DNA of 64,000 bases from Hemicordylus capensis (lineage: Eukaryota > Chordata > Lepidosauria > Squamata > Cordylidae), in the NCBI RefSeq assembly GCF_027244095.1, contig NC_069659.1, forward strand, positions 359,471,250 through 359,535,249, read 5' to 3'. Of the stretch, positions 1 through 8,860 are shown one piece after another (position 1 is the stretch's first letter; each line of letters starts with the position of its first letter). Made by a program: the position numbers and the translations under genes. The notes under the pieces are model-generated. The model was not told where the DNA came from. It ran no database searches and was given only the letters and a program-made list of their open reading frames with translations.

Positions 1-645
1 GCACTGAGACAAAACGTTCAATGAGCTGTCCACCACAACCCCAAGATCTATAGGCCACCTCCAGCCTCAAAGGCAGGATGCCTGAGTACCAGTTGCAGGG
101 GAGTAACAGCAGGAGAGACGGCACACCCTCAATTCCTGCCTGTGGGCTTCTCAGAGGCATCTGGTGGGCCACTGCGAGAAACAGGATGCTGGACTAGATG
201 GGCCTTGTGGGGCCTGATCCAGCAGGGCTGTTCTTATCTCTCTCCTGGTCAGTCACCAACAGCTCAGATCCCATCAGTATATATGCGAAGTTGGTGTTTG
301 CCCCAATGTGCATAGCTTTACACTTGCTTACATTGATCCACATTTGCCATTTTGTCACCCACTCCCTTAGTTTGGAGAGATATTTTTGGAGTTCTTCACA
401 ATCCATTGTGGATTTCACAACCCTAAATAGTTTAGTGTCATAATCTGAAAATTTGGCCACTTCGCCACTTCCTACCTACCTCCATTGTGAACACTGTCCA
501 TTTATTCCTACTCTGTTTCCTGTCCTTCAACCAGTAACCGATCCACACATGAACTTGTCCCCTTATTCTATGACTGCTAAGTTTACTCAATAGCCTTTGG
601 TGGGGAACTTTATCAAAAGCTTTTTGGAAGTCCAACATTTGTTGG
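1..645 (-). mobile_element. CR1 LINE ORF2 fragment (minus), split by a second CR1 tail
   Basis: The reverse strand reads as the CR1 reverse-transcriptase region. Pieces match the intact-looking copies elsewhere in the window, for example the '[13 protein letters not shown]' segment and the 'VTDQERD' segment. Bases 1-47 and about 235-645 are one minus-strand copy. The middle (about 48-238) is a plus-strand CR1 3' end inserted at 'caagatc'. The reading frame is broken and the copy is truncated at both sides. Confidence 0.8.
48..238 (+). mobile_element. CR1 3' end inserted in another CR1
   Basis: This is the characteristic CR1 tail: 'ggccacctccagcctca', 'gggccactgcgagaaacagg' and 'cctgatccagcagggctg', ending near 'ttcttat'. 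It interrupts a minus-strand CR1 copy, so it is the younger insertion. It is only about 190 bp, which is the usual 5' truncation. Confidence 0.8.
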
Positions 646-737
646 CAGTCCATGTGGATGGCACCAGAAGTCACAAAGCAGATGAAAGGCGATGACTTCA
701 AGGCGCCATCCAACACTGAGTACCAACCAATATTGTT

Positions 738-905
738 CTTACTTTTTTACAGGTAGCAATATGAAGTTGCCTTATATTGAATCAGCCCATTGGTCTGGCT
801 AGCTCGGTATGATCTATAAAACACTGACTGCCAGCAGCTTCCCTGGGGTTTTAAACAAGGGTCCTTCCCACATCCCTACCTGGAACTGCCAAAGAATTAA
901 GCTAG
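738..905 (-). mobile_element. Tail part of a 5S-type squamate SINE
   Basis: The reverse complement matches the tail of the SINE at 52861-53485 ('gactcagtat..ggcagcttcc' and 'ctgccagtctg' parts). It is old and diverged. The remainder of 906-1520 shows only a short (aaat)n run near 1040 and no gene that I can recognise. Confidence 0.55.
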
Positions 906-1524
906 ACTGATTGCATTTCTCCATCCAGAAGGGGAGACTCTGGATGGATTCTATTTTTCTTAAAGCTTCTAAAGTGGAAGCAGTGGTGAGACCCCTAAAC
1001 CTAAGAAAGCAGAACTACAATATAAAAATATGCTAAATAAATAAATAAATATTAGGTTTGCATTAGTGATTTCTAGCTGCTAGCAAATAATCTGCCAAGT
1101 GGCAGAAGCCCAGTAATACAGGCAGTGTTTGGGCCACTAAAACTTGCCCTGGATCCATTTTGGACCAAGGCAGAGCCGTGTATCTGAATGCTCCTTCCCA
1201 CCCCAAACCCAAGAAGCTTCTCTCTGCACACAGAAATACGCATCACAAAGAATGCTGGCTGAACTTTCCCCCCTAACATCCTACTTTTCTGTGTGCAAGG
1301 ATATTTTTAGATGAGGGAGCATTTAAATGGTGCCATTTAGGAAGAGGTTTGCCACTTGATTAATAAACTAGCCCTTAGGGTATGTGGAATGGGAGGAAGG
1401 TGTCACCAGAAGCAAAACAGCTGAGGTTTCCATTGCTCTGCAGCCACTCCCCCAAATTAGTCCAACCAACCACCTCCCTACCCCCATATATAGAGCCTGG
1501 ACAACCATCAAGGCCCCTTTAAAA

Positions 1525-1655
1525 CACAACAGCCCTGCTGGGTCAGGCCAAAGGCCTATCAGGCCCAACATTCTGTTTCACCCAGTGGCCCACCAGGTGC
1601 CACTGGGAAGCCCACAGGCTAGAGCTGAGAGGGCATGCCCTCTTTCCTGCTGATG
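1525..1655 (-). mobile_element. Degenerate CR1 3' end
   Basis: The plus strand shows the reverse of the CR1 tail ('cagccctgctgggtcaggcc', 'cagtggcccaccaggtgcc', 'gggcatgccctctttcctgc'). It is diverged and short. From 1656 to 2230 I see no convincing feature; long frames there are GC-driven. Confidence 0.7.
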
Positions 1656-2702
1656 CTCCAGTGCCTTAGTGCAAAAAAAAACATAGGGCTACCCCACAAC
1701 ATGGCCTCCCCATACCTGCGCAGAGGCCATGTAAAGCAGCCCAGTGCAGTTCTCATTTGCATGCTAGCTACTGGCCAGGCCGGCTGCAGGGAGGGACTGC
1801 AGAACGATGGCCGCTGCTGCCAGCTCTGCAAAGGAGTGCCGCAGCAGGCCAGCTGAGGCCGGAGGTGAGGAGGAGGGCGGCAGGTCCTACTCCCCGCTGC
1901 TGCCAACCTGCTAGGATGTTACCGCTTCCACCAGAGGAGTGGAGTCTTAAAACCTTAAGTACTAGGCGGGCCGGCGCCAGGCGGCTCTTCACAGGACTGG
2001 CCGATGGTGGCACCGTCCTTGCTGCAGGCTCTGCAATAAAGGCAATTCATTTTGGGGCGCCCCAGCACCGCTTTCTTTTAAAAGTATCTCAGACAGAGGC
2101 TCTCCTCCCCACAGCACAGGTTGAAGTTGAACCGATCTGGATTCAAGATGGGCACATTCCTAGTTGCATCAAAACAGCTGGTTTTGATTCGACCACGAAC
2201 TCTTCGGACTGCGCACATCTCTGGACAATCCAAACCCCGGGGAAGAAGCGAGGAGCTTGCAAGTCCGCTGCGGGCAGAGGAGGAGCCAGAAGGAGGGGGA
2301 GGGGCCGCCCCCCCCGTGGGAGGGGGGAGGGAGGGGGCGGGCTGGGCGCCCGGCTCTGCTCCCTCCTCGTGTGCCTCCAGCGGGCCCCCTCGGAGCCCAG
2401 GGAGGGGGCCCTCCGGCGGGGCGGGGCCAGGGAAGCCCCCGCTGCTCCCTGTCGGCCCCTCGGGAGGGCGGCCCGGCAATCCCGCGGCCGTCGGGCATGC
2501 GGGCGCCACACGGGGGAGCGCCTGGCCGCGCCCCGCCCCCACCTGGCGGCCGCGCCCCGGGACACGATGCCCCCCCCGCGGCTTTCCCCTCGGCGGGGGG
2601 CGGGCGCCATGGAAACCAAGCCCCTCCCTCCCAGCACGCACAAACCCACATCCAGGAGGAAAAGCGGCGAGACTGGCGGGGGGGGGGGGAGCGGCCCCAG
2701 CA

Positions 2703-2708
2703 TTTATT
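2703..2708 (-). terminator. Poly(A) signal AATAAA of the NCBP2-AS2-like gene
   Basis: Read on the minus strand this is AATAAA, about 105 bases after the stop codon of the minus-strand frame at 2814-3041. The spacing is what a short intronless mRNA would use. Confidence 0.6.
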
Positions 2709-2813
2709 GCGCCGAGCCCCGCCAGGGGGCGCTCTCGGCCCGCCCGCTCGGCCAGAGACGCCGCGAGGGGGCCAGAGTCCGTCCAGAGCCCCGCCCTTCT
2801 CGGACGACGGTGC

Positions 2814-3041
2814 TCACGGGCCCCGCCCCTTCTCGTTTCCGCGGCGCTGGTTGGGCCAGGCGTCCTTGGCGCGCGCCGCTTCCTCCTTCAGTTCCCGCAA
2901 GAAGTTGTTGCGCAGGCGCAGTCCACGAGTCAGAGCCGCGGCCGTGAGGCGCGCCGCCGCCCGGATGGGCCGCGCCTCGGCCAGACGGTCCAGCAGCCGG
3001 TGGTCGTTCAGCATGGCGAGCAGCAGCCGACGCAGGACCAT
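2814..3041 (-). CDS. NCBP2AS2: NCBP2-AS2-like microprotein (75 aa)
   Basis: A single-exon frame of 75 codons starts MVLRRLLLAML and contains ARPIRAAARLTAAAL. I recall human NCBP2-AS2 (99 aa) starting MVLRRLLAALL and containing SRPIRRAAQLTAFAL, so the first half lines up without gaps; the C-terminal half is shorter and diverged. The frame is open upstream to 3275, but the similarity starts at this ATG, so I chose it. In mammals the gene is divergent from NCBP2, which encodes the small nuclear cap-binding subunit; I do not see an NCBP2 first exon on the plus strand here. The protein is basic, with an amphipathic N-terminal helix (LRRLLLAMLNDHRLLDRL). Family function is poorly known. It could be a retrocopy, but the surrounding CpG island argues for a live locus. 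Confidence 0.72.
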   Translation of the reverse strand: MVLRRLLLAMLNDHRLLDRLAEARPIRAAARLTAAALTRGLRLRNNFLRELKEEAARAKDAWPNQRRGNEKGRGP

Positions 3042-3514
3042 CGTCGCCGTAACAAAGGGGCGGCTGCAGCGCGGCTCCGATCGCACCGTAGGGCCGCGAC
3101 GCCTCGTGACGCCCGCCTCGTCTCGCAGTTGGCGGAGTAGCAGCGGGTGGGCGTGTCTTGCCCGGGAATGGCCACGTGTTGGCTGTTCCTCGTTGCGAGT
3201 GGCTGTGCGGAGACGGGCGCCGCGCGTGCTCAGTGAGTGGCTGCCTAGTTCAAAGAGGCTACTAGACAGGCCCATCCCGTGTGTGCTGGCGGGCTTTCCT
3301 GCTGCTTGTTCCCTGTATGCTGTTTTTCCCTGCCGGGGAATTCCTCCTAACTCCGGTCTTATGTGAAAGACTTTTCATTTTGCTTCTCTGTGTTGTGTTT
3401 ATAAGCAACAAGAAAGTATGCAACAAGTGCAAACGCAACCCCTTGTTGTTGTGAGCTCTGGATGAGTGGAGGGGGGTCACACCGTGGGGCTGGGCTGAGG
3501 AGGTGATGCAATCA

Positions 3515-3665
3515 GCACGGTGTGTTGCTGCGACTCAGGTCAGGTGTGAGACTAGGACTGCAGGATCCAGGGTTCAAGCCCACACTCGTTCATGAAGGTC
3601 ACTGGTATATCTCTGCCCAACCTACGGCAAAGAGTGGTTGTGAGAACAAAATGGGGATAAAATCC
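3515..3665 (+). mobile_element. Degenerate MIR-like tRNA SINE
   Basis: It has a B-box-like 'gggttcaagccc', then a CORE/MIR-like part ending 'gttgtgagaacaaaatggg'. Same family as the copies at 12005, 26446, 45175 and 45440, but older. From 3666 to 4227 there is only a CT-rich run (about 4010-4140) and no gene. Confidence 0.55.
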
Positions 3666-4227
3666 ATCTGCTCCAGCATAAATTTGTTGAAGGAACCTTC
3701 AGATATATTCCTGTGCAGCCCACTGCTAATGTTGCAGGTTGGTGGCCTGGCTGAGGTTGAGAGAGAGTGGTTTTGTCATGACAAAATTACAAACATTTGA
3801 CAGTCTCCCACAATAACCTGGTTCACAAATAGGTAAACTGTGGTGTAGATGCTGATGCTATTGGGCGGATTTACGGCTGGTGGAACAGCCATGTGCAGCG
3901 AGGAAGGCTCCTCTGTCCTCCTGGAGGGAGGGATTGAGTGGAGCCCCACAGAGCTCTCTCTGTCTATCCTCCTGTAGTGGCCTGTCTACTGCACTGCACC
4001 CCAGTACCAAAGGCCCCCCCCCACCTCTCCCAGGGTGCCTCCCCCCCCCTCGCTCCACTCCACTGCCAGCACCGGCCCCTCTGCACCACTCACTGCCTTT
4101 CCACCTGCCTCCTCCTCCTCCTCCTTCCTCTGCTAGCCCTTCACACCTGGTGCACATCATCCCAGAGGAGAGAGTGCCACAGGGCTCTATTGAGGGAGTA
4201 GCCAGGATGCTGGTTTGGTGCAGGCCA

Positions 4228-4728
4228 TGAAACATCAGATTGCTGTATAAAAGTGTATAAAATTATGCATGGAGTGGAGAGGGTAGACAGAGAGACATTT
4301 CTCTCTCTCTCTCACCACACTAGAACCACGGGGTCACCGCATTAAACTGAAGGTTGGGAAATTTAGGACCAACAAGAGGAAATACTTTTTCACACAGCGC
4401 ATAATTAATCTATGGAATTCTTTGCCATGGGATGTGGTGATGGCCACCAGCTTGGATGGCTTTAAGAGGGATTAGGATAACATCATGGAGGACAAGTCTA
4501 TCAATGGCTACTAGTCTGGTGGCTGTGGGCCACCTCCAGCCTCAGACACAGGATGCTTCTCAATATCAGTTGCAGGGGAGCAACAGCAGGAGAGAGGGCA
4601 GGCACATACCTCTTGCCTGTGGGCTCCCCAGAAGCATCTGGTGGGCCACTGTGCAAAACGGGATGCTGAACTAGATGGGCTTCCTTGTGCCTGTTCCAGC
4701 AGGGCTGTTCTTATGTTCTTATGTTATG
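4228..4728 (+). mobile_element. CR1 3' end
   Basis: Contains the end of CR1 ORF2 ('tactttttcacacagcgc', 'ggatgtggtgatggccacc', 'gatggctttaagaggg'), the conserved 3' UTR and the TTCTTATG octamer repeat at about 4707. It is a 5'-truncated dead copy. Bases 4729-5005 show nothing recognisable. Confidence 0.88.
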
Positions 4729-5006
4729 TACCTGGAACATGGCAGTGGGGTGGGGGAAAGGGCAGGAATCCTGCAGTGCTTGGAAATGATGAGGATGAGC
4801 AGAGCCCTGCCTTTAACAGGTACCTATTCTGACAGAAGCTGTAAGGTCAGAGGCAGAGGGGTGTGCATCTGTGCGCATGTACACAACTGGCTCTGCTTTT
4901 GCATGCATTTAAATCTGCAGTGCTGCAGCCTCTGATTCCCATTTGTGTGTGAAGGCAGGAAGGAAGGCTTTCCAAACTGCCTCACTGAGTAATTCCCCAC
5001 CATAAC

Positions 5007-6676
5007 TCTGTACTCTGGACTGGAAAGTAGCAAATGTAACACCGATTTTCAATAAGGGATCCAGGGGCGATCCGGGAAATTACAGGCTGGTTAGCTTAAT
5101 GTCTGTGCTGGGCAAATTGATGGAAATCTTTCTCAAGGATAAAATTCTTAAGCACATGGAAGAACAGACCCTGCCAGGAGAGAACTTATCTCACTAACCT
5201 TTTGGAGTTCTTTGAGAATGTCAACAGGTGTGTGAAAAAAGCTGATCCGGTTGACATAGTATACCTAGACTTCCAAAAAGCTTTTGAAAAAGGTCCTCAT
5301 CGAAGACTCTTGAGAAAACCTAGCAGTCATGGGATAAGGGGACAGGTACATGTGTGGATTGGTAACTGGTTGAAAGACAGGAAACAGGGTAGGTATAAAT
5401 GGAGAGTTTTCACAATGGAAGTAAGTAAGAAGCGGGGCCCCTCAGGGATCTGTACTGGGACCGGTGCTTTTTAATTTATTCATAAATGATCTAGAAGTAC
5501 ATGTAAGGAGTGAGGTGGCCAAGTTTGCAGATGATACCAAACTCTTTTGGGTAGTGAAATCCAAACCAGATTGTGAAGAACTCCAAAAGGATCTCTCCAA
5601 ACTGGGTGAGCGGGCGACAAAATGGCAAATGCGATTCAATGTTGGCAAGTGTGAAGTGATGCACATTGGGACGAAAACCCCCACTTCAAGTACACGCTGA
5701 TGGGCCTGAACTGTCGGTGACTGACCAGGAGAGGGAACTTGGGAGTGTGGTGAACAGCTCGTTGAAAGTGTCGGCTCAATGTGTGGCAGCTGTGAAAAGG
5801 CCAATTCCATGCTAGGGATCATTAGGAAGGGGATTGAAAATAAAACTGCTATTATTATCATGCCCTTATACAAAACTATGGTGCGGCCACACTTGGAGTA
5901 CTGCATACAATTCTCGTCACCACATCTAAAGAAGGACATTGTTGAACTGGAGAAGGTACAGAAGAGGGCAACCAAGATGATCGGGGCCTAGAGCACCTTC
6001 CTTATGAGGCAAGACTACAACACCTGGGGCTTTTTAGTTTAGAAAAAAAGACGACTGTGGGGAGATATGACAGAGGGCTATAAAATCATGCATGGTGTGG
6101 AGAAAGTGGATAGAGATAATTTTTTTCTCCCTCTCATATAACACTAGAACCAGAGGTCATCTCATGAAACTGATTGCCAAGAAATTTAGGACCAGCAAAC
6201 GGAAGTACTTTTTCACACAACACATAATCAACTTGTGTGGAATTCTCTGCCACAAGATGTGGTGACAGCCAACAACCTGGATGGCTTTAAGAGGAGTTTG
6301 GATAACTTCGTGGAGGAGAGGTCTCTCAGCGGTTACTAATCTGAGGGCTATGGGCCACCTCCAGCCTCAGGCAGGAGGCCTCTTAATACCAGTTGCAGGG
6401 TAGTAATAGCAGGAAAGAGAGCATGCCCTCTGCTCTTGTCTGTGGGCTTCCAGCGGCATCTGGTGGGCCACTGTATGAAAAAGGATGCTGGACTAGATCA
6501 GGGATTCTCAACTCTGGGTCCCCAGATGTTATTGGACTTCAACTCCCATAATCCCCAACCAAAGGGCACTAGGGCTGGGGATTATGGGAGCTGAAGTCCA
6601 ATAACATCTGGGACCCCAACGTTGAGAATCCCTGGACTACATGGGCCTTGGGCTTGATCCAGCTGTGATCTTATGT
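5007..6676 (+). mobile_element. CR1 LINE, 5'-truncated, interrupted by a MITE
   Basis: This copy covers the second half of CR1 ORF2 and the 3' UTR. Recognisable parts are '[14 protein letters not shown]' (RT motif A area), '[14 protein letters not shown]' (RT motif C) and '[12 protein letters not shown]'. Frames change several times, so it is dead. The 3' UTR is split at 6498 by a 136-bp palindromic element, then continues to the TTATGTT end at about 6676. Confidence 0.9.
6499..6634. mobile_element. Palindromic hAT-type MITE (family 1)
   Basis: The element starts CAGGGATTCTCAAC and ends GTTGAGAATCCCTG, so the termini are inverted repeats, and most of the 136 bp folds back on itself. It is flanked by 8-bp duplications gactagat and gactacat. 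The uninterrupted CR1 3' UTR elsewhere has this 8-mer only once, which proves the insertion. There is no coding capacity. A sister copy is at 22330-22449. Confidence 0.88.
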
Positions 6677-6750
6677 TCATAGTTTGAAATGGGATCACTT
6701 TGGGAGTTTGTAAGCTGCTTTGAGAACTTTGGCTGAAAAGCGGTATATTT

Positions 6751-8196
6751 TGGCAATGTGCAAATCGATTCAGTCACAAATTGATTTGTACCCAAATCTA
6801 GCTGATTCAGGTGATTTGGAGACAGAACGAATCACCACTGTAGTCCATTGGCTGGATTCAAGTCCAAATTGAATCATACCAGATTCAATTCGAATAGATT
6901 TGAGATTCGGATTTCTCCTGTTAATTTCCCCAGATTCCCAGCTTTCTTTCTTTTTTTAAAGGCTGAGCTCTAGCCCTTGTAGAAGTGGAGTTATGGAGCA
7001 AATCGTGTGGTCACTATTTTTAAAGTGTTTAGATTCTTTGGTATATAATCTTTCCTCAATGAATCCCTATGAGGATTCATTACACACCTTCATTTCTCCC
7101 ACTCGCAAGTCAGAGGGGTATTACTCAGTTTAGGTTCTGGGAATTTTTTCAAGCGTTTAGACTCTTTGGGGTCTAATAACCTTTCCTCAAAGTGAATCCC
7201 TATGAGGATACATTACACATCAAAGAGTCTAAACACCTCAAAAATTCCTAAAATATAAACTGGGTACCGAGTGGCTTGCTTGTTGTGGGGGTAGTTGGCA
7301 CATGGACTGCCACTAATTCCCCACCCCCACCCGCAAAGCAGTGGGGTCAAAATGAACAGAAGAAATGAAGGTGTGTAATGAAAAACCAAAGAATCTAAAC
7401 ACCAAAAATTCCTAGAAAATAAACTGAGCACCCCAGTGTGTGGGGTGTGTGTGGGTGTGTGGTTGACACATGTCAGTTGACAGTTGGCACTGCCCAATGA
7501 CAGTCAAAATAAACAGAAGAAATGAAGGTGTATAATGAATCCTCATAGGGATTCATTATGAGGAAATGTTATTAGACACCAAAGAATCTAAACACTTCAA
7601 TCTTCCTAAAAAATAAGCTGAGTACCCCACTGCCTTGCAGGTGTGGGGAGGGTGTAGTTGTCACATGGCAGTTGGCACCTGTCCAGTGACAGTAAAAATG
7701 AACAGAAGAAATGAAGGAGTGTAATGAATCCTCCTAGGGATTCCTTATGAGGAAAAGTTATTAGACATCAAAGTATCCAAACACTTGAAAAATAGTGACC
7801 GCATGTTTTGCTCCATACCTCCACTTCTACAAGGGCTAGACCTTAGCTTTTTTTTTTTTTTTTAAATAAAGTTGAGGTGCCTTGTTAGGATTAGGATAGG
7901 GTGACTTCAAATCCCCATTATTTCCTATGGCGGAAATATACAAAATCAGTAAAAACTAAAAAAAATAAATCATTAAAAATCAACCAAGTGCCCCACTGTC
8001 TTGAAATTTGCGTGGTGGGTGGCACCCATGGGGACCTACCCACCACCTACATTTGGTGGCCCAGATTGATCCAAATCAAATGCAAATTGAATCTGAGGTG
8101 ATTCGGGGGTACAGAGTTGGACACAAAACAAATCAGGGGTGATTCAATTTGGGCACAAATCAAATTTTTTAAAAAATCAATTCATGCATATCCCTA
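6751..8196. mobile_element. Non-autonomous hAT-like transposon with internal palindromic repeats
   Basis: The left end 'tggcaatgtgcaaatcgatt' and the reverse complement of the right end 'tagggatatgcatgaattga' form imperfect long inverted termini (over 100 bp with 'caaattgatttgt' parts). Likely 8-bp duplications are gtatattt (6743) and ttatattt (8197). The middle (about 7040-7790) holds four to five inverted or direct copies of a unit with 'aatccctatgaggattcatt' and 'caaagaatctaaacacttc'. No transposase frame is present. Confidence 0.7.
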
Positions 8197-8455
8197 TTAT
8201 ATTTGTTGTAGAAGCAGCAGCAGTTGTTGTTGCGCAAGAAACTGGAAAGTGATGGGGCCAAGCTTTTGATTCGCCTGCCCTCCTGCTTAGGCCTCATCCA
8301 GCCTTCACCATGTTGCTGGAGAGGAGAGATGCAGTGGTGGGCCTGGTGCTGCAGAAAAACAGGCTGCAGCCGCAGCTCATTTTCCACACACCTTGCCTGT
8401 ACTGGCCACTACTGGAGGAGTGGGAGCCTTTCTGGCATGGATAGGAGTGGCATTT

Positions 8456-8640
8456 GAACATGGGGAGCTGCTGCCTTCTGCTGAGCCAGGCCAGTGGTCC
8501 ACCTAGCTTAGTTCTGAGTCTGCTGACTGCTGGCAGCCATTCTCCTGGGTTTCAGAGAGACTCTTTCCCAGCCCCAGGAGCTTGCATCTTGCAAAGCTGG
8601 TGCTCTCATTTTGAGCTACAGACCCATTGCTGGTGGCTGT
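8456..8640 (-). mobile_element. Tail part of a 5S-type squamate SINE
   Basis: The reverse complement matches the 3' part of the SINE at 52861-53485. It lies just downstream of the protease gene's poly(A) signal. It is diverged. Confidence 0.5.
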
Positions 8641-8699
8641 GGGCCACAGGGCATCTTGTGTGCAGAGCAGTAAAGTACCAGGTCAAAGCTCAGTATGAC

Positions 8700-8705
8700 T
8701 TTATT
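8700..8705 (-). terminator. Poly(A) signal of the trypsin-like gene
   Basis: On the minus strand AATAAA starts six bases after the TGA of exon 5. Pancreatic trypsin genes typically have very short 3' UTRs with the signal right after the stop, so this placement supports a real last exon. Confidence 0.75.
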
Positions 8706-8710
8706 GTTTT

Positions 8711-8860
8711 TCAGTTGTTGGTGATTGTGTAGTGGATCCAGGCTCCAAAGGCACAAATCTTGGTGTAAAGTCCCAGCTGGTTCTCCTCGCTACAGCTGTT
8801 GTTCCAGGACAGCAGTCCCTGCAGAGCGTCTCCACACACCAGTGGGCTGCCTACATCTCC
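8711..8860 (-). CDS. Trypsin-like gene exon 5 (position 195 and C-terminus)
   Basis: It starts after 'tgtctgtctcttag' in phase 0 and reads [19 protein letters not shown], ending HYTITNN and TGA. The family motif is GDSGGP; here Ser195 is Val. Cys201, Cys220 and Cys232 are kept. Residue 216 is Asn and residue 219 is Ser instead of Gly, which would crowd the S1 pocket rim. The length of 49 codons plus stop is normal for trypsin. Confidence 0.88.
   Translation of the reverse strand, partial: GDVGSPLVCGDALQGLLSWNNSCSEENQLGLYTKICAFGAWIHYTITNN

Larger units (their letters stand above)
2230..3235. promoter_or_regulatory. CpG island around the NCBP2-AS2-like gene
   Basis: This stretch is very GC- and CpG-rich with GC boxes ('gccccgccccc', 'ccccgccccttctc'), an E-box 'cacgtg' near 3173 and an NRF1-like 'gcgcaggcgca' near 2909. 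All other sequence within several kilobases is repeat-rich and CpG-poor. The 3' half (about 2810-3235) is the likely promoter and body of the minus-strand microprotein gene. The half at 2230-2700 lies beyond that gene's poly(A) signal and may belong to another promoter. The long frames on both strands here are expected from high GC and are not called as genes. Confidence 0.7.

Noticed and set aside
2078-3366. Several 150-390 codon frames in the CpG island
   Set aside because: Overlapping frames on both strands in 75-80% GC sequence, with proline/arginine/glycine-rich nonsense composition. Only the 2814-3041 frame shows family resemblance.
3858-4235. Frames at 3880-4235 rich in proline or glycine
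   Set aside because: They come from a CT-rich low-complexity stretch read on both strands; no domain or splice signals.
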